DNA from: Candidatus Zixiibacteriota bacterium
GTDB lineage: Bacteria; Zixibacteria; MSB-5A5; GN15; PGXB01
Reading direction: 5' to 3'
Assembly: GCA_900498245.1 (NCBI GenBank)
Contig: LS998015.1
Coordinates: forward strand, 3,132,345 to 3,143,041
DNA length: 10,697 nt
In this document: positions 1 through 6,746 of the stretch, piece after piece
Numbering within the stretch: the stretch's first letter is position 1
Layout: the number at the start of each line of letters is the position of its first letter
Notes under the pieces: model-generated
What the model was told of the DNA's origin: nothing
Databases searched by the model: none
The model's input: the letters and a program-made list of their open reading frames with translations, nothing else
Position numbers and translations under genes: made by a program

Positions 1-882
1 CCGCGCTTCGTGGCTCCTGCAAGCGGCGGCATCAAGCAGAACGGTATTGAAAGCGCCCGCTTTGAGATTCTCGGCAATCTTCTCGGCCAAAATTTGAGTG
101 TTACCGTAACTGGAGGCATAAAATATCGTCACCTGATTGGCTTCCACGGTTTTGTCGACGGTCCATTCTTTGTACTTATCGATGAAACTACGAGGGTTTT
201 GCCGAATAATCGGGCCGTGCGACGGGCCAATCATTTTGATATCAAGGGAATCGAGTTTGGTGAGGTTCTTCCGGATATAGGTGGAAAACGGCCGCATGAT
301 GGCATCCCAGTAATAATAAAATTCGTGCTCGTAATCGCCCTTTATTTCATCGGCATAGAGGGCCTCATCGCACCAGTGCGCCGCAAATCCATCGCAGGAG
401 AACAGTATGCCGTCCCCGTCGAGATATTCCATCATGGTATCGGGCCAGTGCATGTACGGCATGATTTTGAAAGTCAGTTTCCTGCCGCCCAAGTCAAGAA
501 TGTCATTATCTTTGACACCTCGCAGAGGAATTTCGGTATTGATAACATTTTTGACAAAAGGCATGGCGGCGGCCGCGCAAATTATTTCAATTTTGGGATT
601 TTCTTTCAATAGGGCGGTAATGGCCCCGCTGTGATCCGGTTCGGTATGATTTACCACCAGATAATCGATTTTATTCAAGGGGATAATCTGCTCGATGGAA
701 TCGAAATAGGAGGGGATAAATTCTTTTTTTACGGCATCGATGATTGCGGTCTTTTCTCCCCGGACCAGATAGGAATTATAGGTCGTGCCGCTTTTGAGGT
801 CCATATATATGTCGAATTTAATCAATCCCGGATCTTTTACCCCGATCCAGGAGACATTATCGGTTATTTTGACAGCGCCCAT
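1..882 (-). CDS. Flavodiiron protein (A-type flavoprotein), 3' end beyond the window
   Basis: Flavodiiron proteins reduce O2 to water or NO to N2O in the cytoplasm, fed with electrons by rubredoxin or a similar donor. The visible 294 residues comprise a metallo-beta-lactamase-like diiron domain (about 1-245) and the start of a flavodoxin domain (from about 250). The diiron ligands can be read in sequence: H79, E81 and D83 in the motif HTEPDH, then H145, D164 and H222, at nearly the same positions as in Desulfovibrio gigas ROO. The flavodoxin part opens with an FMN phosphate-binding loop YASSYGNT (255-262). The ATG at 882 is preceded by GGAG 10 bases upstream (893-896) and by a promoter at 929-957. 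About 100 residues of the flavodoxin domain, and any C-terminal rubredoxin or flavin reductase extension, would lie outside the window. The gene stands alone behind its own promoter, which fits an oxidative or nitrosative stress role. Whether O2 or NO is preferred cannot be told from sequence. Confidence 0.95.
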   Translation of the reverse strand, partial: MGAVKITDNVSWIGVKDPGLIKFDIYMDLKSGTTYNSYLVRGEKTAIIDAVKKEFIPSYFDSIEQIIPLNKIDYLVVNHTEPDHSGAITALLKENPKIEIICAAAAMPFVKNVINTEIPLRGVKDNDILDLGGRKLTFKIMPYMHWPDTMMEYLDGDGILFSCDGFAAHWCDEALYADEIKGDYEHEFYYYWDAIMRPFSTYIRKNLTKLDSLDIKMIGPSHGPIIRQNPRSFIDKYKEWTVDKTVEANQVTIFYASSYGNTQILAEKIAENLKAGAFNTVLLDAAACRSHEAR

Positions 883-921
883 TTTATAATTTCTCCGAGT
901 GTAAAGATTCAATTCTATAAC

Positions 922-957
922 TTATACAATTATAACCTAAAGGTTTTAGATGCGCAA
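922..957 (-). promoter_or_regulatory. Sigma70-like promoter of the flavodiiron gene
   Basis: On the minus strand a perfect TATAAT (-10, 929-934) lies 17 bases after TTGCGC (-35, 952-957; only the TTG matches consensus well). Transcription would begin near 922, giving a leader of about 40 bases before the ATG at 882. Short inverted repeats sit in the spacer (934-949). The call is by eye. Confidence 0.55.
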
Positions 958-994
958 CCGGGTCCGGGATCTTAAATGATCGCACATCAAATAA

Positions 995-1020
995 AAAGCC
1001 GGCTCAAATGAGCCGGCTTT
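995..1020 (-). terminator. Rho-independent terminator of the DUF1028/dockerin gene
   Basis: A perfect inverted repeat with two 12-base arms separated by AA forms a GC-rich hairpin (AAAGCCGGCT paired with AGCCGGCTTT, loop CAAATG). Read on the minus strand it is followed by TTTTTATTTG (down to about 988), the U-rich tract expected of an intrinsic terminator. It lies about 38 bases after the stop codon at 1058 and before the flavodiiron promoter, so it insulates the two units. The plus-strand tail (TTTAATTG) is weaker, and no plus-strand gene feeds into it. Confidence 0.9.
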
Positions 1021-1057
1021 AATTGTTCGGATGTGACTTTATAGGCCGAAATAATAA

Positions 1058-2308
1058 TTAGATACTGCTCGGACAGATAATTCCCGGGCCATTTTTATAC
1101 AGAAAACTTATTAAATAAGAGACATCCAGGATGTTGGTCGATCCGCTGGCATTCGGGTCGGCCAGCCAGAGCGGGTCGGGGGCGGGCCCTTGTTTATAGA
1201 GCCAACTGATTATGAAAGAGACATCAAGGATGTTGACGGTCCCATTGGCATTGGCATCACCGCACTTGAGAAAAGCCACAATCGGCTGTTGATCGAGAGG
1301 GGTTGGGATATCACCGGCAGTTGCGATGGCACTTAAAGTATCTTTCTCGGGAGAGGCGGGAGAAGTCAAAGTCGCCGAGAAAGTGCCGTCGCCATTATCG
1401 ACAACCGGGCTGAGAATCCCGGTGCCGGTATGGCTCAGGGAAACGGTGGCTCCTCCCCGCGGATACTGCCCATCTATATTCCGAGGGGTGACCGTGATGT
1501 TGACGGTATGAGCGCCGTCGCTGGCCGGGACTTTCAAAGGGGCGACCGCGACGGTGGAAACAGCCGGATCGGCATTGGCCAGCAATTTCCAGTGGTCATA
1601 AAGTTTCTGCAGAGAATCGATCGGATTCTTGGCGCAGACCGTGCTGTTGACATTTAGAAAGAGATAAGGGGTGCCGCCGTCGCCGGGATGCACAACTTTG
1701 ATAAAGGCCGAAATCGCCGGTTTGTTACAGCCATAGCAACGGGTGTCGGCTCCGGGGACATTGGCTCCCTGAAGGGCCGCCATCAGTTTATCTTCGAGAG
1801 GGCCATCGGTACGAATAAAGGCCGCCTTAATGGAATCAAGCACAAAACCATCGAGAATAAGGATATTCCCCTGAATGGAGTAGGCCGGGCCGGTGATGTG
1901 GCCGGTCCAAGGGGTGGTGGCGGCACCGGTGTAGGCGGCGGAGGCGCCGTGGTTGGCCAGAGTCACTACGCCGTACTGGCGATATTCCGGGGTGGCTTCG
2001 TAATCGTTATTTTCGAGCCAGTGAATAATCGAATCCGGCGCAATTCCGGCCGCCATCAGGTTGTGCAGGTTATTTTTATTTTGAACCAGATAATAGGCCT
2101 GAGTATGGCTGGCCCCGATTCCTTCGACACAGTCATTAATCATGACGGAACCATCGATACAAGACGCCCCGGCGCCGCCGACGGCACCGGTCAAGGTATC
2201 AACCGCCACGATGGAGAAAGTGGCAAAAACCTGACCCGGAAGGGCCAGAGCCAGGACGATTAAAAGCGGCACGGCCAATTTTGCGAAAATCCTTGAAATA
2301 ATATTCAT
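1058..2308 (-). CDS. Secreted DUF1028 (Ntn-hydrolase-like) protein with Ig-like domain and C-terminal dockerin pair
   Basis: The 416-residue product has four parts. (1) A signal peptide (about 1-29) with basic residues, a long Leu/Ala/Val core and a likely VFA cleavage site before T30. (2) A DUF1028 domain (about 30-240), recognised by the opening TFSIVAVDTLTG, the AS(C) stretch, the segment YSIQGNILI and the following DGPLEDKLMAALQGA block. (3) An invasin-like Ig domain (about 245-340) with the typical DNGDGTFSATLTSP strand pattern. (4) A type I dockerin-like pair. Each repeat has a calcium-loop pattern D-x-N-x-N/S-G-x-x-N-x-x-D (351-362 and 384-395), followed by a helix ending LYKxG. DUF1028 belongs, as far as I recall, to the Ntn-hydrolase superfamily; its substrate is unknown. 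The protein is probably exported and displayed or bound through the dockerin. The start ATG has GGAG seven bases upstream. The gene stands alone between its own promoter and terminator. Confidence 0.87.
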   Translation of the reverse strand: MNIISRIFAKLAVPLLIVLALALPGQVFATFSIVAVDTLTGAVGGAGASCIDGSVMINDCVEGIGASHTQAYYLVQNKNNLHNLMAAGIAPDSIIHWLENNDYEATPEYRQYGVVTLANHGASAAYTGAATTPWTGHITGPAYSIQGNILILDGFVLDSIKAAFIRTDGPLEDKLMAALQGANVPGADTRCYGCNKPAISAFIKVVHPGDGGTPYLFLNVNSTVCAKNPIDSLQKLYDHWKLLANADPAVSTVAVAPLKVPASDGAHTVNITVTPRNIDGQYPRGGATVSLSHTGTGILSPVVDNGDGTFSATLTSPASPEKDTLSAIATAGDIPTPLDQQPIVAFLKCGDANANGTVNILDVSFIISWLYKQGPAPDPLWLADPNASGSTNILDVSYLISFLYKNGPGIICPSSI

Positions 2309-2390
2309 AGTCAGACTCCATTTATGTGAAAAGTTTTTGTCCCATCGAAAAGATACCGCCGGAACGGTTGCGGAAATGTAAATTTTGCTC

Positions 2391-2425
2391 TTAAATTAGT
2401 ATAAAGCAAATGGCGCTTTTGTCAA
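2391..2425 (-). promoter_or_regulatory. Sigma70-like promoter of the DUF1028/dockerin gene
   Basis: On the minus strand a consensus TTGACA (-35, 2420-2425) is followed after 16 bases by TATACT (-10, 2398-2403, five of six consensus bases). Transcription would start near 2391, leaving a leader of about 80 bases before the ATG at 2308. No regulatory structure stands out in the leader. Confidence 0.7.
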
Positions 2426-2486
2426 GCGAATTTGCGGCTGACGGAAGCAATGCATCCGGGCATTCTCCCCTATTATCCGAATTATC

Positions 2487-2906
2487 TTATAGCGCGGCTT
2501 TTGAAAGAGTCCGCATCCACCTAAAATGGATTATGAACAGCAAGGCGGAAATGATTGTCAGAAGTCCAAAGACGACAATGGTTCGTCGGGCAATATGCAG
2601 AGCCGAGGCAATTTTATCATCGCGGGCGGCCTCATACATGGCGCGAAGGGTTTGATCATCAGGGACATAGGCAGTGACGCCGGTCTTTCCCTCGCTTTGA
2701 GGGGTACTCAAAACATCCATTTTGTAGTTTTCAAAAGAGGCCAGACTGGGCTGTTTGGCAGGGGAATAGAATCCGCCCGAATGAATGGGGTCGCCCAGAT
2801 CAATAATGGAATTGACCATATTGGGAATCGCAATCAGAAGAGTAATAATAGCGACGAGACAGACGGCATAGCCGTAAATCATGGCGATCCGATGCGGTTT
2901 TTCCAT
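2487..2906 (-). CDS. Small membrane protein with two transmembrane helices, function unknown
   Basis: I do not recognise the family of this 139-residue protein. It has a short basic N-terminus, a hydrophobic helix at about 9-31, a polar loop of about 75 residues (32-106) without cysteines, and a second helix at about 107-127 followed by a basic tail (RWMRTLSKAAL). By the positive-inside rule both ends lie in the cytoplasm and the loop in the periplasm. The start ATG at 2906 has GAGG six bases upstream. The gene follows the lptC stop codon by 29 bases on the same strand, so it is probably the last gene of the Kdo/LPS operon, where lptA would often be found. A role in LPS transport or envelope assembly is only suggested by position. 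No terminator is visible after it. Confidence 0.75.
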   Translation of the reverse strand: MEKPHRIAMIYGYAVCLVAIITLLIAIPNMVNSIIDLGDPIHSGGFYSPAKQPSLASFENYKMDVLSTPQSEGKTGVTAYVPDDQTLRAMYEAARDDKIASALHIARRTIVVFGLLTIISALLFIIHFRWMRTLSKAAL

Positions 2907-2935
2907 ATCTCCCCTCGATTTTAGGAGTGCGATGT

Positions 2936-3508
2936 TTAAGGTTCTATATTCTGGCTGTTTTTCAACCTTCCGCTGACCTGGTTCTTTATTTTAATATGGG
3001 TCAGGCGCTGATCGGCCTCCAGCCCGTAGCCGGTCAGGGTATCGCCGTGCTGAACGATGGTGACAAATTTATCGGTCTCAATTTTGTTTTCCATGGCGTT
3101 CCAGGACAACTCCTCGGTTTCCAGATGAGAGCTGTCCTGACTTATGACTGACACATGGCCATAGGCCACCATCATATTGGTTCTTTCCCGTATCAGGCCG
3201 CTGTCGGCACTCAGGTTGGAAATTTCTTTGCCGGTAGAATCGAAAAAATCGACTTTGAGTCCCCAGGCGATAGTGGAGTCATGTTTTTCGAATTTTTTGA
3301 TAAAATCGGCGTAGACATCGGTGGTCCGAAGTCCCTTGTTATAAAGATAGATTTGGGCATTGCGTAATTCCTGATCCGGGCGAATTTCCCCGGCCGAAAC
3401 CGAGTCGGCATCGCCGGAGGGGGCTTTCAGTTCTTCTTTTTCGCCACAACCGGTCAGGATGAAGGCGAAAAGGGCAAAAATGAGGGCACTTTTATAATTT
3501 TTCATCAT
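2936..3508 (-). CDS. lptC: LPS export protein LptC, lipoprotein-type
   Basis: LptC is the inner-membrane-anchored periplasmic part of the Lpt bridge; it takes LPS from the LptB2FG transporter and passes it to LptA. The 190-residue product has a signal segment with a lipobox LTGC (C21), then an acidic linker and a beta-rich region of LptC type. Recognisable strands include VDFFDSTGKEISNLSADSG, the MMVAYGHVSVISQD strand and the terminal DTLTGYGLEAD and ISGRL-like segments. Classical proteobacterial LptC is held by an uncleaved helix, so the lipobox is a difference. I chose the ATG at 3508 (the next codon, 3505, is also ATG). A longer frame reaching 3550 would overlap the previous gene by 59 bases and put charged residues before the signal. 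The chosen start overlaps the acyltransferase end by 17 bases with no clear ribosome site, suggesting translational coupling. Confidence 0.82.
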   Translation of the reverse strand: MMKNYKSALIFALFAFILTGCGEKEELKAPSGDADSVSAGEIRPDQELRNAQIYLYNKGLRTTDVYADFIKKFEKHDSTIAWGLKVDFFDSTGKEISNLSADSGLIRERTNMMVAYGHVSVISQDSSHLETEELSWNAMENKIETDKFVTIVQHGDTLTGYGLEADQRLTHIKIKNQVSGRLKNSQNIEP

Positions 3509-4418
3509 AATAAGGTATCGGCTCTTTCGGCGTGGTGCACCAGCGGTCATGAAACCAGATCCATTGATCCGGGAATTCAGTGATTATTTCTTCCAATGCC
3601 CCAGTGCACTTTTTTGTCATATTATACACATCTTTTTCAAAATTGCCGCTGTTTTCTATGGTCACTTCCGGCTTGATAATCAATTTATACCTGTTGCCAT
3701 CATGGACACAGGCCAGGGGGATAAAGGCGGCGCCGGTTTTCAGGCCGAGGATGGTTTGTCCCACCGGGGTATTGGAGGGCCGTCCAAAGGCCGGAACAAA
3801 CATGCTTCGCACCCGCATGGAATCGGTATCTATTAAGACGCCGACGGCATACCCCTCGCGCAACAGCCGAATCAGATGGCGGGGGGATTCCCGGGTATCG
3901 ACGTTGACAACACCCATTTTTTCCCGATTTTCGACCAAGAGGCGATCCAACCGTCGGTCATATAATTCCCGCCCGATCGCCGAAACTTTGTAGCCCAGGT
4001 ACCCCATATAAACCGGGATCAACTCGAAATTCCCCAGGTGGCCGGTCACGGCGATTATACCTTTGCCGCGACTGTAAACCCGGTCGAAATTTTCCCGTCC
4101 TTCGATATCGACCAAAGGGATAATTTCATCGGAGAAATGTTTCCGGAAGCGGAGGACATCGACCGCCGATCGGCCGAAATTGATGAAAATATTGCGGACG
4201 ATTTTATTTTTCTCCGTTTCGTCCAATTTTTCGCCAAAGGCCAGTTCCAGGTTGCGCATCGCTTTAAGGCGATCTTTTTTAGAAACGGCGGCGGCTATCC
4301 TGCCCAGGATTCCACCTAGAAAGACGGCTAATCCCCGGGGCAAAATGTTGAAAATAAATATAAAGAGTCTAATTAGATAATAGATAGTGGTTCGTTTGAG
4401 TTGCTTGAGCGGACGCAC
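3492..4418 (-). CDS. Lipid A biosynthesis acyltransferase (LpxL/HtrB/LpxM family)
   Basis: The family transfers a secondary acyl chain, usually from acyl-ACP, onto the lipid A precursor at the cytoplasmic face of the inner membrane, normally after Kdo has been added. The 308-residue protein has an N-terminal membrane-association segment (about 11-45), then the HX4E catalytic motif in GHLGNFE (H127, E132). It continues with the substrate block FVPAFGRPSNTPVGQ (207-221), a hydrophobic KTGAAFIPL stretch, and the C-terminal QWIWFHDRW signature (285-293) of the family. The length is typical. The start is GTG at 4418, six bases after the kdsD stop; no ATG follows in frame before residue 54, which lies inside the conserved region, and no strong ribosome site is visible, so coupling to kdsD is likely. 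The stop overlaps the lptC start. Whether it adds laurate, myristate or another chain cannot be told; I therefore give no symbol. Confidence 0.9.
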   Translation of the reverse strand: MRPLKQLKRTTIYYLIRLFIFIFNILPRGLAVFLGGILGRIAAAVSKKDRLKAMRNLELAFGEKLDETEKNKIVRNIFINFGRSAVDVLRFRKHFSDEIIPLVDIEGRENFDRVYSRGKGIIAVTGHLGNFELIPVYMGYLGYKVSAIGRELYDRRLDRLLVENREKMGVVNVDTRESPRHLIRLLREGYAVGVLIDTDSMRVRSMFVPAFGRPSNTPVGQTILGLKTGAAFIPLACVHDGNRYKLIIKPEVTIENSGNFEKDVYNMTKKCTGALEEIITEFPDQWIWFHDRWCTTPKEPIPYYDEKL

Positions 4419-4424
4419 CGATAA

Positions 4425-5384
4425 CTAGACCAGTTTCGATTTGAGGATATCGTGAAGGTGAATGATTCCGATGGGCCGATATTCGCGATTGACAACCGGC
4501 AGGACCATGATAGAAAACCGTTCCATCATCGCCAGCGCCTCATCGAGCAACGCCCCGCGCCGGATGGTTTTCGGGTCGGGCGTCATGACATCGCCGGTAA
4601 GCCGGTTGAAGAAATCATCATCTTTTTCGACCAGCCGGCGCAGGTCGCCGTCGGTGAAAATCCCGACCAATTTGCCGCTATTGTCGACAACGAGCGCGGT
4701 CCCGAGCCTTTTGCCGGTTATTTCAAAGATGGTATCCTTGACCTTGGTATCGACCGTGACGACCGGAATTTCGGAATTGATATGCATCAATTCTTCCACT
4801 TTGAGAAGGAGCCGCCGACCCAGCGAACCTCCGGGATGCAGATAGGCAAAATCCTCCGGCGAGAATTTCTTCTCTTTCAAAAGGGCGATGGCCAGAGCGT
4901 CGCCCATAACGAGGGCGGCCGTGGCCGATGAGGTCGGCACCAGATTATTGGGACAGGCCTCGGCCCTGACGGAGCAATCGAGGATGATGTCGCATTTGGC
5001 GGAGAGGGGCGAATCGGGCTGACCGGTGAGCAGGATTATTTTGACGCCGAGCCGTTTTATGGTCGGCAAGATCTGGTAGAGTTCTTCGGTGGCGCCGGAT
5101 TTGGAAATGGCAATCAGGATATCATCGGAGCGCACCAGCCCGAGGTCGCCGTGGACCCCTTCGGCAGGATGGAGAAAAAAGGCGGCGATACCGATTGAAG
5201 TGAAAGTGGCGGCGACCTTCTTCCCCACCAATCCCGATTTTCCCATGCCGGTGATGATGACGCGGCCACGGCAGGCCAGAATCATCTCGACGGCGGCCGT
5301 AAAATTTTCATCGAGGTGATCGGCCAGTTCGGCGATCGCTTCGGCCTCCTTCTTGATGACTTCGCGCCCGTTTTCAAGAATCAT
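4425..5384 (-). CDS. kdsD: Arabinose-5-phosphate isomerase (KdsD/KpsF)
   Basis: KdsD interconverts ribulose 5-phosphate and arabinose 5-phosphate, the first committed sugar of the Kdo route, in the cytoplasm. The 319-residue protein has an SIS sugar-isomerase domain (about 35-190) followed by two CBS domains (about 198-255 and 265-319), the full-length architecture. Visible signatures are GMGKSG (46-51), HPAEGVHGDLG (72-82), EACPNNLVPTSSATA (142-156) and LHPGGSLGR (182-190). Lined up with the E. coli enzyme by these motifs, K49, E101, E142 and H183 correspond to the proposed catalytic K59, E111, E152 and H193. The ATG at 5384 lies nine bases after the kdsC stop; an AGG overlapping that stop eight bases before the ATG can serve as ribosome site. 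It is in operon with kdsA and kdsC, so it is the LPS-type rather than a capsule- or gut-operon paralogue. Confidence 0.94.
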   Translation of the reverse strand: MILENGREVIKKEAEAIAELADHLDENFTAAVEMILACRGRVIITGMGKSGLVGKKVAATFTSIGIAAFFLHPAEGVHGDLGLVRSDDILIAISKSGATEELYQILPTIKRLGVKIILLTGQPDSPLSAKCDIILDCSVRAEACPNNLVPTSSATAALVMGDALAIALLKEKKFSPEDFAYLHPGGSLGRRLLLKVEELMHINSEIPVVTVDTKVKDTIFEITGKRLGTALVVDNSGKLVGIFTDGDLRRLVEKDDDFFNRLTGDVMTPDPKTIRRGALLDEALAMMERFSIMVLPVVNREYRPIGIIHLHDILKSKLV

Positions 5385-5393
5385 AGATAAAAC

Positions 5394-5936
5394 CTAAATT
5401 AAATACGAAGCCGGGTCAAGATTATTTCCGTCGAAATAAGCCCGGATGACTTCCCTGACCGCCCCCCGTCCCCCTTTGGCCCTTGTGACATAATCGACCA
5501 TCTCTTTGAGTTCGTCGCAGGCGTCGGCTACCGCGACCGAAAGCCCCACTTCGCGGGCCAGCCCGATATCGAGAATTTCATTGCCGACAAAGGCCACTTG
5601 AGAGGGGTCGATTTTCAATCGGTCCAGAAGGGGAAGCAGTTGTTTCCGCTTATCTTTCATTTCCTGCAGGATATATTTGATTCCCAGATCTTTCATTCTG
5701 GTCGTGGTGGCCTGGGAGGGGCGGCCGGAAACGATGACAATTTCCAGTCCGGCGCGCCGGGCCAGCACCATGAAGAATCCGTCGGAAATGTTGAACTGCT
5801 TCATCTCGAAGCCATCGGGCCCGAAATAAATATGATCGTCGGTGAGAACGCCGTCGACATCGAGGGCCAGAAGTTTGATGGCTTTAAATCGCCGGGCCAG
5901 TTCTTTTCCTGTCAGGTGTTTCTTTTTTAAAGGCAT
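5394..5936 (-). CDS. kdsC: 3-deoxy-D-manno-octulosonate 8-phosphate phosphatase (KdsC), HAD family
   Basis: KdsC hydrolyses Kdo 8-phosphate to Kdo and phosphate in the cytoplasm. The 180-residue protein is a cap-less HAD phosphatase of usual length. Motif I is DVDGVLTD (nucleophile D26, acid D28), motif II VSGRPS (S70), motif III lies in QEMKDKR (K96), and the C-terminus has the KdsC hallmarks GLSVAVADA (131-139) and DYVTRAKGGRGAVREV (148-163). Two places differ from the common pattern: motif IV reads GNEILD (118-123) instead of GDDxxD, and the segment after FNISDG is FF rather than xG. The same fold is used by phosphatases joined to CMP-sialate synthetases, where GNExxD also occurs, but the kdsA and kdsD neighbours support KdsC. 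The ATG at 5936 is 15 bases after the kdsA stop. The ribosome site is poor, so coupling is likely. Confidence 0.9.
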   Translation of the reverse strand: MPLKKKHLTGKELARRFKAIKLLALDVDGVLTDDHIYFGPDGFEMKQFNISDGFFMVLARRAGLEIVIVSGRPSQATTTRMKDLGIKYILQEMKDKRKQLLPLLDRLKIDPSQVAFVGNEILDIGLAREVGLSVAVADACDELKEMVDYVTRAKGGRGAVREVIRAYFDGNNLDPASYLI

Positions 5937-5951
5937 AGGTTTGTCAAAAGG

Positions 5952-6746
5952 CTACTGAGAATTTCGGACTTTCAATATTTCCTGAATAAGGGTTTCCATT
6001 TGTTCCAGTGGCAACATGGCCCCGGAATCGCTCAGGGCCCGGGCCGGATCCGGGTGAGTCTCGACAAAAAGACCGTCGATCCCAACCGCCACCGCGGCTC
6101 GGGCGAAGGGGATCACGAATTCCGGCTGGCCGGTGGAAACATGCCCGCCGCCGCCGGGTAATTGTAAAGAATGAGTGGCGTCAAAAATTACCGGATAGCC
6201 GAATCTCTTCATTATTAAAAGGGAGCGAAAGTCGACGACCAGATTATGGTAGCCGAAGGAGGAGCCTCTTTCGGTCAGCATGACTTTACCCGATTTGGCT
6301 TTGCCCGCGATTTTTTCCATATCTTCGGGAGCCAGAAATTGGCCCTTCTTTATATTAATCCATTTACCGGTCGCGGCCGCCTGGCGCACCAGTTCTGTCT
6401 GACGGCAGAGAAAGGCCGGGATCTGCAGAATGTCAACCACCTGCGCCGCAGGGGGAATTTCAATCGTTTCATGGACATCGGTCAGGAGCGGCAAGTTGAA
6501 TTTATGGCCGACTTTCTGCAAGATGGTCAGGCCATATTCGATGCCACGACCGGCGAATGAATCTCCCGAGAGCCGATTGGCCTTGGCATAGGATGACTTG
6601 AAAATGACAGGAAGGTCATATTTGTCGGAGAGTTCGCGGAGACGCTCCGCAACCCGAAAGCAGATTTCCTCGGATTCGATCACACACGGGCCGGCAATGA
6701 GGAACAGCCGTCTACCGTCGATAATCCTATCTACATTAATAGCCAT
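5952..6746 (-). CDS. kdsA: 3-deoxy-8-phosphooctulonate synthase (KdsA), metal-dependent type
   Basis: KdsA condenses phosphoenolpyruvate with arabinose 5-phosphate to Kdo 8-phosphate in the cytoplasm. The 264-residue protein is a complete TIM barrel of usual length with IAGPCVIES (18-25 region), the substrate motif KANRLS (55-60), KKGQFLAP (133-140), FDATHSLQLPGG (188-199) and FVETHPDP (227-234). The Cys of GPC (C21) stands where the E. coli enzyme has Asn. With H192, E229 and D240 it completes the metal site known from the Aquifex type, so this is the metal-dependent class. I chose the ATG at 6746 over an upstream one at 6782 because AGGAAG sits seven bases before it and the family begins here. 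It overlaps the end of the upstream lipoprotein gene by 11 bases. Confidence 0.95.
   Translation of the reverse strand: MAINVDRIIDGRRLFLIAGPCVIESEEICFRVAERLRELSDKYDLPVIFKSSYAKANRLSGDSFAGRGIEYGLTILQKVGHKFNLPLLTDVHETIEIPPAAQVVDILQIPAFLCRQTELVRQAAATGKWINIKKGQFLAPEDMEKIAGKAKSGKVMLTERGSSFGYHNLVVDFRSLLIMKRFGYPVIFDATHSLQLPGGGGHVSTGQPEFVIPFARAAVAVGIDGLFVETHPDPARALSDSGAMLPLEQMETLIQEILKVRNSQ

Noticed and set aside
10-975. Plus-strand open frames at 10-612, 407-634 and 631-975
   Set aside because: They lie opposite the flavodiiron gene and its promoter, whose metal ligands and flavin motif are unmistakable; their translations show no domain.
1326-2263. Plus-strand open frames opposite the DUF1028/dockerin gene, including a Gly-rich 191-residue one
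   Set aside because: They are shadows of a gene with clear domains; the Gly-rich composition is only the antisense of Ala/Pro/Thr codons.
2436-2460. Imperfect repeat CGGA...TCCG around GCAATGC after the two-helix gene as a terminator
   Set aside because: The arms are four bases with mismatches, and no T tract follows on the minus strand.
2410-2924. Plus-strand open frames (2410-2655, 2526-2924) opposite the two-helix protein
   Set aside because: The minus-strand frame has a ribosome site, two hydrophobic helices and operon position; the plus-strand translations look random.
3509-3550. A 14-residue longer N-terminus for LptC starting at 3550
   Set aside because: It would overlap the acyltransferase by 59 bases and place a basic, non-hydrophobic stretch before a standard lipoprotein signal.
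4452-4931. Plus-strand 159-residue frame opposite kdsD
   Set aside because: kdsD is complete with all catalytic motifs; the frame has no recognisable feature.
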